Origin: Climacteris rufus
Taxonomy: Eukaryota > Chordata > Aves > Passeriformes > Climacteridae
Direction: 5' to 3'
NCBI GenBank assembly: GCA_013398175.1
Contig: VZRZ01004224.1
Span: 366,531 to 430,530, forward strand
DNA: 64,000 nt
Below are positions 62,701 through 64,000 of the stretch, one piece after another. Under the pieces are notes generated by a model. The model made no database searches. It was given only the letters and a program-made list of their open reading frames with translations, and was not told the origin of the DNA. Every line of letters begins with the position of its first letter. Position 1 is the first letter of the stretch. Position numbers and translations under genes: made by a program.

Positions 62701-63800
62701 ATGCACAAAACCGAATTTTCTTTTTCCAAAGAATTTGTCCCATGTTCAGAACTATTTTGTGGAATGCTTTGATTTTTTTTCTTTTATGGATTTTTTTTAA
62801 TTCCATTTGGTAATATAGAAGACCAACAGAGTTTAAAAATATATTGAATAGTAGTGAAATTTTTATCACATGGATCTGCATAGTCCTGTGGAAGATAAAG
62901 CACTTGCAGAAATTTCCCAGAAGTAAATTTTGCAATGAAGTTTGTTAAAGAATTGGTTTATATTGAGGTTATATATATAGTTAAAAAGAAAAAAGGTGGG
63001 GTTTTTTGGGGGGGTTCCTCCTGAAGTTTGGAATACTTGATATGTCAATTGCTTTAACAATGTGGGAGAACTTAGAATCATCACTTTTCAAAGCAGAGCT
63101 GTATATTTCAGTTCTGATCTAATAAATGTAAGCGTGCAATTAAGATGAAGCAGGTAAGGGCTGCTGTTTCTACAGTACCTTATTTTTGTGTTTGTACCTG
63201 AGGTGTAATGTATGTGGGAGGGGTTTTTTGTGTGTTGGATTACTTTTCCACAAAGCCTTGCTACTAATTTTGTAGTAATACCTCCTTGATATAAATTTAT
63301 GCACAGAGGAACTGTGTTCTTCTGATGGGATCACAGCCCACCTTTAGGATTCTGATTTTACTTTTATAGAAAAATTTGATAAAATAAGAGACTGTAAACT
63401 CTAAATATGTCTCTTGTTCCATGTTCCATCTCATTGTTTGAGGGGCACAGCCTAACATAAATAACATGCTAAGGCTTGGGCTGCAGGGGGAAGAAAACCC
63501 CAACTTTATCTATTCAGCTGAAAAAAGAATAGCATGTGTGATGTCTTCCTTACTTGCTTCCTAGGTGCTGAAATGAATGATAGTCTTTTGGGAAGCCAGC
63601 TTCTGCTCAGCACTCTTCTTCACAATACCTTTTTTGAGGAATTAACTTCAGATCTTGTGCTGCAGCAAGATGGCCCATATGACTTCTACCAGCATCCTAA
63701 TATTCAGCAAGTGAGACAGTGCCAGCCTGTACTTGATAATTTTGCTAAAGAAATAAATAGGCTGCTGCAGGAGTGGCCAGAGCATCCTGTACTTGTGCAG
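5357..63800 (+). CDS. MDN1: MDN1 (midasin) gene, exons 2-66, partial at both ends
   Basis: Midasin/Rea1 is a single-chain hexameric AAA+ ATPase of the nucleolus and nucleoplasm. It uses ATP to remove assembly factors (Ytm1/WDR12, Rsa4/NLE1) from pre-60S particles through its C-terminal MIDAS domain. The exons shown separately give a continuous product of about 3,705 codons covering the N-terminal region, all six AAA modules and the first part of the linker. Walker A motifs: AAA1 11160-11183, AAA2 21466-21489, AAA3 29666-29689, AAA4 split over 32957-32967 and 33887-33899, AAA5 39395-39418, AAA6 43244-43267. Arginine-bearing NRF/NRG motifs follow in AAA2-AAA6. Exon 1 lies to the left, and the remaining linker, acidic region and MIDAS to the right. 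All phases agree except for one missing base in exon 64. Family identification is by recall of vertebrate midasin, not by a database search. Confidence 0.97.
5724..5770. repeat. Compound microsatellite (AT)n-(TGTA)n
   Basis: Eight AT units (5724-5739) run into eight perfect TGTA units (5739-5770) in intron 2, about 140 bp after the exon 2 donor. Confidence 0.9.
5893..6520. repeat. Unclassified interspersed repeat, possibly LTR/ERV-derived
   Basis: An A/G-rich run (5893-5930) leads into GC-richer sequence unlike the flanking intron. It contains an internal degenerate duplication (about 6079-6132 and 6294-6347), each copy with a GGTAC core followed by a GGGGA-TTTTACAC motif. The composition and purine tract suggest an old retroviral LTR, but no ends or target-site duplication are seen and I cannot assign a family. 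Confidence 0.45.
7164..7388 (+). CDS. MDN1: MDN1 exon 3 (N-terminal region)
   Basis: Reads SPVFQRLFLESSDAN and RYGRRRMKLRDLMEAAY, strongly conserved midasin N-terminal sequence. Acceptor follows a CT-rich tract; donor TG|gtaagt splits the Trp codon. The 1,347-bp intron that follows shows nothing recognisable. Confidence 0.96.
8736..8843 (+). CDS. MDN1: MDN1 exon 4 (N-terminal region)
   Basis: Reads YTSNCLALVTCMNDEHKLSF and ends HFRL plus two bases of Lys. Followed by a very short 85-bp intron. Confidence 0.95.
8929..9121 (+). CDS. MDN1: MDN1 exon 5 (end of N-terminal region)
   Basis: Reads LLEESQLQNVEQALVLANPD and ends AVCGIVLPRLQRVSEEQ in phase 0 before gtatgt. The stretch after IVLP is shorter than I recall for the human protein. 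The 1,939-bp intron that follows has no recognised element. Confidence 0.95.
11061..11273 (+). CDS. MDN1: MDN1 exon 6 (AAA1, Walker A)
   Basis: Start of AAA1. The P-loop GPIGCGKTS lies at 11160-11186 inside LLEGPIGCGKTSLIEYLAAV, followed by KVQLGDQTDSK. Phase 0 at both ends, gtaacc donor. The 1,174-bp intron that follows is AT-rich without recognised features. Confidence 0.97.
12448..12579 (+). CDS. MDN1: MDN1 exon 7 (AAA1, degenerate Walker B)
   Basis: Reads TLLGMYRCTDVPGEFVWPPG then WILLEDIDYAPLDV. The Walker B acidic pair is ED, not the DE seen in AAA2-AAA5, as I recall for mammalian AAA1. This suggests AAA1 hydrolyses ATP poorly or not at all. Phase 0 at both ends; the 1,487-bp intron that follows shows nothing clear. 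Confidence 0.96.
14067..14170 (+). CDS. MDN1: MDN1 exon 8 (AAA1, sensor region)
   Basis: Reads SVLIPLLEKRELLIPGRGDC and FQFFATR, ending on two bases of an Arg codon. FFATR corresponds to the sensor-1 strand. The following 1,887-bp intron carries an antisense LTR. Confidence 0.95.
14873..15358 (-). mobile_element. Solo LTR, avian ERV family (copy 1, antisense to MDN1)
   Basis: Begins TGTCATGGTTTAACCACAGT and runs to the inverted end near CCCAGCCAAAATCAGCAT, both ends typical of a retroviral LTR family common in birds. The promoter-like side (degenerate TATA near 15081-15090) points to the minus strand, opposite to MDN1. No internal viral genes adjoin, so it is a solo LTR. Target-site duplication is not evident. 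Confidence 0.8.
16058..16172 (+). CDS. MDN1: MDN1 exon 9 (AAA1)
   Basis: Reads IFSCGGGWYRQQSSHAALLD then KYWTKIHVDNMSKEELKE, matching the post-sensor part of AAA1. Ends in phase 0 before gtatgg. The 1,487-bp intron that follows holds nothing recognised. Confidence 0.94.
17660..17853 (+). CDS. MDN1: MDN1 exon 10 (AAA1 C-terminal part)
   Basis: Reads VLQRRYPDLAVVTDHLLDIY, a polar variable loop rich in Ser/Thr/Glu, then KPSLEGRELSLR. Donor AG|gttgtc is weaker than its neighbours, but the phase and the joined LSLRDLLNWC sequence require it. The 1,018-bp intron that follows is AT-rich. Confidence 0.94.
18872..18953 (+). CDS. MDN1: MDN1 exon 11 (AAA1 helical lid)
   Basis: Short 82-bp exon reading DLLNWCSRIAYNFDSNSS and ending NIFQE in phase 0. 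Followed by 686 bp of intron with a small tandem duplication. Confidence 0.93.
19530..19561. repeat. Short tandem duplication (16 bp x 2)
   Basis: Two perfect copies of TTGGATTGGATTTGGG in intron 11, about 80 bp before exon 12. Confidence 0.85.
19640..19735 (+). CDS. MDN1: MDN1 exon 12 (AAA1 lid)
   Basis: Reads ALDCFTAMLSNQGSRQKMAK and ends ISKKK; 32 codons, phase 0 at both ends. The 980-bp intron that follows shows nothing specific. Confidence 0.93.
20716..20828 (+). CDS. MDN1: MDN1 exon 13 (AAA1-AAA2 connector)
   Basis: Reads VEFFCELYKPEILIREQEVS then VGRVHLVRKQ, the connector before AAA2. Ends on two bases of Arg before gtagaa. Followed by a 543-bp intron without recognised content. Confidence 0.94.
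21372..21520 (+). CDS. MDN1: MDN1 exon 14 (AAA2, Walker A)
   Basis: Reads TFAATRPSAVLIEQLAVCVV and then LLVGETGTGKTSTVQYLAHI; the P-loop GETGTGKT is at 21466-21489. Followed by a 101-bp intron. Confidence 0.97.
21622..21682 (+). CDS. MDN1: MDN1 exon 15 (AAA2)
   Basis: Only 61 bp: HRLRVVNMNQQSDTADLLGG, the strand and loop between P-loop and insert. The last Gly codon is split by the intron (492 bp), which contains a weak box C/D-like candidate near 21837-21916. Confidence 0.95.
22175..22386 (+). CDS. MDN1: MDN1 exon 16 (AAA2 helix-2 insert)
   Basis: Reads YKPVDNKLIWLPLRESFEEL, then FLGHIQTCYRQKRWHDLLKL and a basic tail. The long charged helical stretch sits where AAA2 of Rea1/midasin carries its helix-2 insertion, reported in structural work on yeast Rea1 to be autoinhibitory. 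Ends one base into Gly. The 1,453-bp intron that follows has A-rich patches only. Confidence 0.95.
23840..23943 (+). CDS. MDN1: MDN1 exon 17 (AAA2)
   Basis: Reads LPLKEKWEAFGLKLNHAHQQ and ends LLFAFVE in phase 0. The 1,007-bp intron that follows shows nothing recognisable. Confidence 0.95.
24951..25095 (+). CDS. MDN1: MDN1 exon 18 (AAA2, Walker B)
   Basis: Reads GTLAQAVKKGEWILLDEINL; canonical Walker B WILLDE at 24984-25001. Continues LECLSGLLEGSSGSLVLLDR. Ends one base into Glu. The 644-bp intron that follows has no clear element. Confidence 0.97.
25740..25836 (+). CDS. MDN1: MDN1 exon 19 (AAA2, sensor 1)
   Basis: Reads PLVRHPDFRLFACMNPATDV with the sensor-1 Asn in CMNPATD, then GKRNLPLGIRNR leading into the arginine-finger motif completed in exon 20. 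The 1,226-bp intron that follows is unremarkable. Confidence 0.96.
27063..27176 (+). CDS. MDN1: MDN1 exon 20 (AAA2, arginine-finger region)
   Basis: Completes RNRFTELYVEEL across the junction, then DLQILIMDYLRGLNVNKNTV. Ends on two bases of Lys before gtaagt. 623-bp intron follows. Confidence 0.96.
27800..27947 (+). CDS. MDN1: MDN1 exon 21 (AAA2 lid)
   Basis: Reads FYLSVRKEAETKLVDGTGHR then PHYSLRTLCRALRFAASNPC, nearly invariant among vertebrates as I recall it. Phase 0 end before gtgatt; 165-bp intron follows. Confidence 0.97.
28113..28223 (+). CDS. MDN1: MDN1 exon 22 (AAA2 end)
   Basis: Reads GFCLSFLTQLDRDSHPVVQK and ends IKSLLKQ; 37 codons, phase 0 at both ends. The 813-bp intron that follows shows nothing specific. 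Confidence 0.95.
29037..29188 (+). CDS. MDN1: MDN1 exon 23 (AAA2-AAA3 connector)
   Basis: Reads QIPKPQGGSFILIEGYWISA then KLNLKDIVRVVSAG. Ends inside Gly before gtaagt. 455-bp intron follows without recognised content. Confidence 0.95.
29644..29822 (+). CDS. MDN1: MDN1 exon 24 (AAA3, Walker A)
   Basis: Reads THPVLIQGETSVGKTSLIRW with P-loop GETSVGKT at 29666-29689, then CVRINNHEHTDIQEYIGCYT. Ends one base into Gly. 390-bp intron follows. Confidence 0.97.
30213..30421 (+). CDS. MDN1: MDN1 exon 25 (AAA3, Walker B and sensor 1)
   Basis: Reads ILIDAMRKGYWIVLDELNLA (Walker B WIVLDE at 30245-30262), then LEALNRLLDDNRELFITETQ and FMLFATQNPPGLYGGRK with the sensor-1 Asn. Phase 0 end. The following 1,076-bp intron carries a sense-strand LTR. 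Confidence 0.97.
30741..31325 (+). mobile_element. Solo LTR, same avian ERV family (copy 2, sense to MDN1)
   Basis: Matches the reverse complement of copy 1 over most of its length. A clear shared block is 30855-30894, equivalent to 15207-15241 on the other strand. It begins TGTACTGATTTTTGTCTGG and ends near TTAAAACACAGCA. It holds no gene; the TATA and polyadenylation-like sites look degenerate. It occupies the middle of intron 25. Confidence 0.8.
31498..31644 (+). CDS. MDN1: MDN1 exon 26 (AAA3, arginine-finger region)
   Basis: Reads VLSRAFRNRFVELHFDELPS, containing the conserved NRF motif, then LHKRCSLPPSYCSKLVKVML. 49 codons, phase 0 at both ends. 706-bp intron follows without recognised content. 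Confidence 0.97.
32351..32492 (+). CDS. MDN1: MDN1 exon 27 (AAA3 lid)
   Basis: Reads GKHGFITLRDLFRWAERYRL then YDWLQHLAND; the ITLRDLFRW helix is a recurring lid motif in midasin AAA modules. Ends one base into Gly. 125-bp intron follows. Confidence 0.97.
32618..32752 (+). CDS. MDN1: MDN1 exon 28 (AAA3 end)
   Basis: Reads FMLLAGRVRKQEEVDVIQSV, then EKHFNKKIYPESLF. Ends one base into Ala. Followed by the shortest intron seen here, 76 bp. Confidence 0.96.
32829..32967 (+). CDS. MDN1: MDN1 exon 29 (AAA4, first half of Walker A)
   Basis: Reads MSVMDRDFSHVVWTQGMRRL then ALEFGEPVLLVGDTG. The intron cuts the P-loop after two bases of the second Gly. The 919-bp intron that follows shows nothing recognisable. 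Confidence 0.96.
33887..34025 (+). CDS. MDN1: MDN1 exon 30 (AAA4, second half of Walker A)
   Basis: Completes the P-loop (CGKTT) and reads TICQIFAALTNQKLYSVNCH then METSDFLGGLRPVRQRSKEQ. Phase 0 end before gtttgt; 88-bp intron follows. Confidence 0.96.
34114..34244 (+). CDS. MDN1: MDN1 exon 31 (AAA4, Walker B)
   Basis: Reads DGSDGARLFEWCDGPLVLAM then GFFLLDEISLADDSVLERLN, with canonical DE at 34198-34203. Ends on two bases of Ser. 492-bp intron follows with nothing specific. Confidence 0.97.
34737..34881 (+). CDS. MDN1: MDN1 exon 32 (AAA4, sensor 1)
   Basis: Reads VLEAEKTLVLAEKGGQDDEE, then KKFRILATMNPGGDFGKKE with the sensor-1 Asn in TMNPGGDFG. Phase 0 end. 1,109-bp intron follows without recognised content. 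Confidence 0.97.
35991..36120 (+). CDS. MDN1: MDN1 exon 33 (AAA4, arginine-finger region)
   Basis: Reads LSPALRNRFTEIWCPQSNGR then DLIQIVKHNLHPGLSL. Contains the NRF motif. Ends one base into Gly. 552-bp intron follows. Confidence 0.97.
36673..36903 (+). CDS. MDN1: MDN1 exon 34 (AAA4 lid)
   Basis: Reads ELMMDFVEWLTNQEFGRQCI, then SVRDVLSWVNFMNVMVEDES and AACLVYIDGIGS. Ends one base into Gly. 733-bp intron follows without recognised content. Confidence 0.96.
37637..37834 (+). CDS. MDN1: MDN1 exon 35 (AAA4-AAA5 connector), GC donor
   Basis: Reads LLAREKCLTFLCEKMSQFFE, LTDYQKNELKIYDR and WMDNFMGIHPFFIPR, ending one base into Gly. The donor is AGAG|gcaaga, a GC-AG intron: the phase and the joined FFIPRGPVLQR sequence require this cut and no usable GT lies nearby. 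1,444-bp intron follows. Confidence 0.93.
39279..39487 (+). CDS. MDN1: MDN1 exon 36 (AAA5, Walker A)
   Basis: Reads MTDYALNAGTTAVNAQRLLR then ILLEGSPGVGKTSLVAALAK with the P-loop at 39395-39418, and LVRINLSEQT. Phase 0 end before gtagaa. 525-bp intron follows. Confidence 0.97.
40013..40135 (+). CDS. MDN1: MDN1 exon 37 (AAA5, Walker B)
   Basis: Reads DVTDLFGTDLPVEGGKGGEF then LLAALKAGHWIVLDE; the exon stops directly after the Walker B Asp-Glu pair. Phase 0. 868-bp intron follows with nothing specific. Confidence 0.97.
41004..41201 (+). CDS. MDN1: MDN1 exon 38 (AAA5, sensor 1 and arginine finger), GC donor
   Basis: Reads LNLASQSVLEGLNACFDHRA, then KIFGCQNPYRQGGGRKGLPK and FLNRFTQ. The donor is CAG|gcaagc, a second GC-AG intron, required by phase and by the joined FTQVYVDPL sequence. 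The intron is only 91 bp. Confidence 0.95.
41293..41400 (+). CDS. MDN1: MDN1 exon 39 (AAA5)
   Basis: Reads VYVDPLSAEDMEFIGNTLFP and ends MVAFNNK; 36 codons, phase 0 at both ends. 574-bp intron follows. Confidence 0.96.
41975..42163 (+). CDS. MDN1: MDN1 exon 40 (AAA5 lid)
   Basis: Reads KKWGQKGGPWEFNLRDLFRW then CQLMLVDQSPGGYDPGQHVF and YGERMRTREDKEN. Phase 0 end before gtgagc. 768-bp intron follows without recognised content. Confidence 0.97.
42932..43021 (+). CDS. MDN1: MDN1 exon 41 (AAA5 end)
   Basis: 30 codons, phase 0 at both ends: VISVFRDIFGQEADVYTGTR then FHINPYNVQ. 87-bp intron follows. Confidence 0.95.
43109..43369 (+). CDS. MDN1: MDN1 exon 42 (AAA6, Walker A)
   Basis: Reads VGYSVLSRGNYIPHAGRTLS, then SWMVILVGPAAVGKSSLVEL with P-loop GPAAVGKS at 43244-43267 and IMAMNSAMDTTELLGGFEQ. 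This is the only P-loop of the six that ends GKS rather than GKT. GC-richer than neighbouring exons. 141-bp intron follows. Confidence 0.97.
43511..43781 (+). CDS. MDN1: MDN1 exon 43 (AAA6 helical insert)
   Basis: Reads VDINRPWQRLLEKVENAVST, DDAEVVLRAWSNFILNYKPK and LEGILVLTQRLNNKINSYTK. A long helical insertion between the P-loop half and Walker B, in the position of the AAA2 insert. Ends one base into Glu. 506-bp intron follows. Confidence 0.95.
44288..44447 (+). CDS. MDN1: MDN1 exon 44 (AAA6, degenerate Walker B)
   Basis: Reads FAHLVEEFRRFKLQQAQAAD then GTFEWVDGMLVQALQSGDWL and LMDNVNFC. Walker B has Asn where the catalytic Glu is expected (44419-44433), so hydrolysis by AAA6 is unlikely. 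Ends on two bases of Asn. 276-bp intron. Confidence 0.96.
44724..44840 (+). CDS. MDN1: MDN1 exon 45 (AAA6)
   Basis: Reads PSVLDRLNALLEPGGVLTMS then GVIDGTIPTIAPHPNF. Ends on two bases of Arg. The following 1,142-bp intron ends in a CR1 tail next to the next acceptor. Confidence 0.96.
45915..45973 (+). mobile_element. CR1 LINE 3' tail fragment
   Basis: The GAGCTAGATGGTAGTTGTAGGTCCTTTCC region with the following ATT-CT tail matches the conserved 3' end of avian CR1 elements. It lies 9 bp from the AG acceptor of exon 46. Confidence 0.75.
45983..46191 (+). CDS. MDN1: MDN1 exon 46 (AAA6, sensor and arginine region)
   Basis: Reads LFLSMDPVHGEISRAMRNRG then IEIYIPGENDGNVLDSLDLK and LLHSLGLIGDSVCDALLAVH. 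Its acceptor is preceded by CR1-derived sequence. Ends one base into Gly. 556-bp intron follows. Confidence 0.96.
46748..46893 (+). CDS. MDN1: MDN1 exon 47 (AAA6 lid)
   Basis: Reads SVSSLSPLLQAAALIVQQIQ then RGLGLAKSFYRACWEVYGRS and ends INQK in phase 0. 485-bp intron follows. Confidence 0.94.
47379..47581 (+). CDS. MDN1: MDN1 exon 48 (AAA6 to linker)
   Basis: Reads LVLELVTKHASSLASHEAWG then LLAVGLWPDSLPSAVFAAED and GQVLLYCLHRLNLRNC. Ends on two bases of Arg. The 1,126-bp intron that follows shows no recognised element. Confidence 0.95.
48708..48928 (+). CDS. MDN1: MDN1 exon 49 (linker start)
   Basis: Reads TIPLTLQDLKKIMQSTNPES, then LFIEKATNQDWKLRVKWLNS. Helical linker sequence. Ends one base into Asp. 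The following 1,038-bp intron contains two small tandem duplications. Confidence 0.94.
49365..49408. repeat. Short tandem duplication (22 bp x 2)
   Basis: Two adjacent 22-bp units differing at one base (GAATGAG against GAGTGAG) in intron 49. Confidence 0.85.
49446..49467. repeat. Short tandem duplication (11 bp x 2)
   Basis: Two perfect copies of GACAGGCATTA, about 40 bp after the 22-bp duplication in intron 49. Confidence 0.85.
49967..50080 (+). CDS. MDN1: MDN1 exon 50 (linker)
   Basis: Reads AVRIQLEAGAVALGCFYASP then GVSNMIKLLQPTMT. Weaker conservation against remembered mammalian sequence than the AAA exons, but phase and position fit. 783-bp intron follows. Confidence 0.88.
50864..50996 (+). 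CDS. MDN1: MDN1 exon 51 (linker)
   Basis: Reads EHVMPLDPRWNMQFLEVIRN then MEHTEQLFILLKSAAN; the PLDPRWNMQ block is a good anchor. Ends on two bases of Arg before gtgagt. 677-bp intron follows. Confidence 0.94.
51674..51783 (+). CDS. MDN1: MDN1 exon 52 (linker)
   Basis: Reads AVLFLDREKRSYTERSLIAS and ends VLRMSLDFHK plus one base. 661-bp intron follows without recognised content. Confidence 0.92.
52445..52578 (+). CDS. MDN1: MDN1 exon 53 (linker)
   Basis: Reads PGSYNCLPHGIVVNLAAFFE then LWDAFVLQWVKSTQ and ends in an acidic DDDMHD in phase 0. 704-bp intron follows. Confidence 0.94.
53283..53443 (+). CDS. MDN1: MDN1 exon 54 (linker)
   Basis: Reads VLYCTLWRDRLWAISDAVTV then LSLHWHWVMKHLIDRVPQML. 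GC-richer than its surroundings. Ends on two bases of Lys. The 439-bp intron that follows contains the N gap. Confidence 0.94.
53760..53873. other. Assembly gap (76 N) inside a poly-T tract
   Basis: 31 T residues (53760-53790), 76 N (53791-53866), then 7 T residues, directly upstream of the exon 55 acceptor at 53881-53882. Any frame reading through the N run is an artefact. Confidence 0.98.
53883..54003 (+). CDS. MDN1: MDN1 exon 55 (linker)
   Basis: Reads REIQSVSQQIQSSLVNPAGI then MKILQKSLGRPLPFK, phase 0 end before gtatca. Its acceptor tract is truncated on the left by the assembly gap, but the AG at 53881-53882 keeps phase with exon 54. 1,086-bp intron follows. Confidence 0.9.
55090..55300 (+). 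CDS. MDN1: MDN1 exon 56 (linker)
   Basis: Reads DKLGMECFSQLKVLRKPLNI then LEDVNL. The middle diverges from remembered mammalian sequence while ECFSQLKVL and the end are conserved. Ends one base into Asp. 139-bp intron follows. Confidence 0.92.
55440..55671 (+). CDS. MDN1: MDN1 exon 57 (linker)
   Basis: Reads QLQIFLKAVHSQLRAEGVTY then VQLWPAMEYIGVLWQYKLTA; VQLWPAMEY is the conserved anchor. Ends on two bases of Arg. 840-bp intron follows with TG/TA-rich low complexity. Confidence 0.93.
56512..56638 (+). CDS. MDN1: MDN1 exon 58 (linker)
   Basis: Reads KNCSEELNICSDLAQFIAFS then LSGLWHLLHLNE, phase 0 end before gtaaga. 837-bp intron follows without recognised content. Confidence 0.91.
57476..57646 (+). 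CDS. MDN1: MDN1 exon 59 (linker)
   Basis: Reads ISPEEMSLLSSQLVNAVLAS then FWSSTFTTDPDYWLTWRALP. 57 codons, phase 0 at both ends. 143-bp intron follows. Confidence 0.94.
57790..58004 (+). CDS. MDN1: MDN1 exon 60 (linker)
   Basis: Reads ILTRAVFSKCFFEILTSSSK then QWDVSGLPVLSSSHVTLGEW and LWTNLAVSSAADF. Ends on two bases of Arg. 96-bp intron follows. Confidence 0.96.
58101..58482 (+). CDS. MDN1: MDN1 exon 61 (linker)
   Basis: A 382-bp exon reading LSRQLSALVDLVPVDLQEEF then RGSLWVIIGLVQIQVWLPQT and FDPAVKREYKLKYSKEE. Phase 0 end before gtgagt. 186-bp intron follows. Confidence 0.96.
58669..58778 (+). CDS. MDN1: MDN1 exon 62 (linker)
   Basis: Reads LHQLDCEWKTNDFSSQLHTG then DETVSNYIHPHI. Ends on two bases of Arg. 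1,043-bp intron follows without recognised content. Confidence 0.95.
59822..60518 (+). CDS. MDN1: MDN1 exon 63 (linker, largest exon)
   Basis: At 697 bp the largest exon here. Reads LLQERMQRLKEQISSLSRRK, ASWQQSHHQFRKHLAEEYAV, ILQLQHGMRLVASEVHAVLQ and ends QLFRHLCR in phase 0 before gtaagc. Consistent with the long helical linker. The CR1 fragment starts within about 75 bp of the donor. Confidence 0.97.
60590..61012 (+). mobile_element. CR1 LINE fragment, 5'-truncated
   Basis: Contains the successive conserved CR1 3' blocks: TCTAGAGGAGGGCCACAGAAG, the tract around TTTTAAACTGAAAGAGGGTA, TTTGAGCAACCTGGTCTAGT and GGTTGGATTAGATGATCTTT. Only the 3' region is present, as usual for 5'-truncated CR1 copies, with no intact reverse transcriptase. 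It sits in intron 63, sense to MDN1. Confidence 0.9.
61490..61650 (+). CDS. MDN1: MDN1 exon 64 (linker, acidic tract), one-base frameshift
   Basis: Reads AIVNEWDEQERRAQEQEAME, SLYRYRSQ and then an acidic run of Glu codons. Just before 61621 the frame breaks: upstream it reads Glu-Glu-Glu, downstream the conserved FRKRFPFHEK lies in the next frame. The exon is 161 bp where 162 is needed to match exon 65. As written, translation runs to a stop at 62357-62359. Every other exon keeps phase, so a missing base in the GAA-rich tract (assembly error or allele) is likelier than a dead gene. Confidence 0.9.
62326..62599 (+). CDS. MDN1: MDN1 exon 65 (linker)
   Basis: Read in the conserved frame: DFEDITAQPSLEEKMETEDP, then MQTVMMVHQQLCLNFARSLW and HYFSTFISCYQTGACLVSQF. 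Ends one base into Gly. The shifted frame from exon 64 would stop at 62357-62359. 965-bp intron follows without recognised content. Confidence 0.95.
63565..63800 (+). CDS. MDN1: MDN1 exon 66 (linker, last in window)
   Basis: Reads AEMNDSLLGSQLLLSTLLHN, LQQDGPYDFYQHPNIQQVRQ and ends LLQEWPEHPVLVQ in phase 0 before gtaaaa. The gene continues to the right of the window. Confidence 0.96.
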
Positions 63801-64000
63801 GTAAAAAACCCTCAACAAATGTTTGGGGGAAACTGGAGCATTTTAGGATTGTGTTTATGTGTAAATGTGTGTATAGATATGCAGAGACCCATGTCTAGAC
63901 ATTCCTATGCTTGCCTAGATGTTGTCTGTATTACTTATGCAGATGTTTTGAAGTGATATCTGTTTATTCTTAAGAGGTATTAGGTATCATTAGCTGTTCT
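63801..64000 (+). other. MDN1: Start of MDN1 intron 66
   Basis: Sequence after the gtaaaa donor of exon 66 to the window end. No further exon or element is seen. Confidence 0.85.

Noticed and set aside
1..64000. CRISPR arrays, phage, operons, tRNA or rRNA genes
   Set aside because: The window is vertebrate intron-exon sequence. No spaced repeats, cloverleaf sequences or rRNA segments were seen on reading both strands.

Overview
The window is one stretch of a vertebrate nuclear genome, most likely a bird. It carries most of a single large protein-coding gene on the + strand, MDN1 (midasin, the orthologue of yeast Rea1). MDN1 is the giant dynein-related AAA+ ATPase that remodels pre-60S ribosomal particles. 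A bird is indicated by CR1 LINE fragments with the typical 3' end, by two copies of a long terminal repeat family I know from avian genomes, and by compact introns (many under 150 bp). I cannot name the species.

Layout. Positions 1-260 are a CpG-rich island, probably the promoter-proximal end of the gene, but coding exon 1 (about 34 codons in mammals) is not visible. Positions 261-5356 are intronic with no gene. From 5357 to 63800 there are 65 consecutive coding exons, numbered 2-66 here on the assumption of one upstream coding exon. They were found by matching translations to the remembered vertebrate midasin sequence and checking splice sites and phase at every junction. They total 11,114 coding bases, about 3,705 codons or two thirds of a protein of about 5,600 residues. 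The rest of the linker, the Asp/Glu-rich region and the MIDAS domain lie beyond the window.

Protein order: N-terminal region (exons 2-5); AAA1 (6-12); AAA2 with a long helical insert (14-22); AAA3 (23-28); AAA4 (29-35); AAA5 (36-41); AAA6 (42-47); start of the linker (48-66). All six Walker A motifs are present. Walker B is canonical (DE) in AAA2-AAA5 and degenerate in AAA1 (ED) and AAA6 (DN).

The other content is repeats: an unclassified, possibly ERV-derived repeat in intron 2; two LTRs of one family in opposite orientation in introns 8 and 25; a CR1 fragment in intron 63; a CR1 tail against the acceptor of exon 46; microsatellites; and a 76-base N gap in intron 54. No second gene, CRISPR array or operon-like system is present. 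The main oddities are a one-base frameshift in the acidic tract of exon 64 (the only frame break among 65 exons), two GC-AG introns, and the CR1-derived acceptor region.
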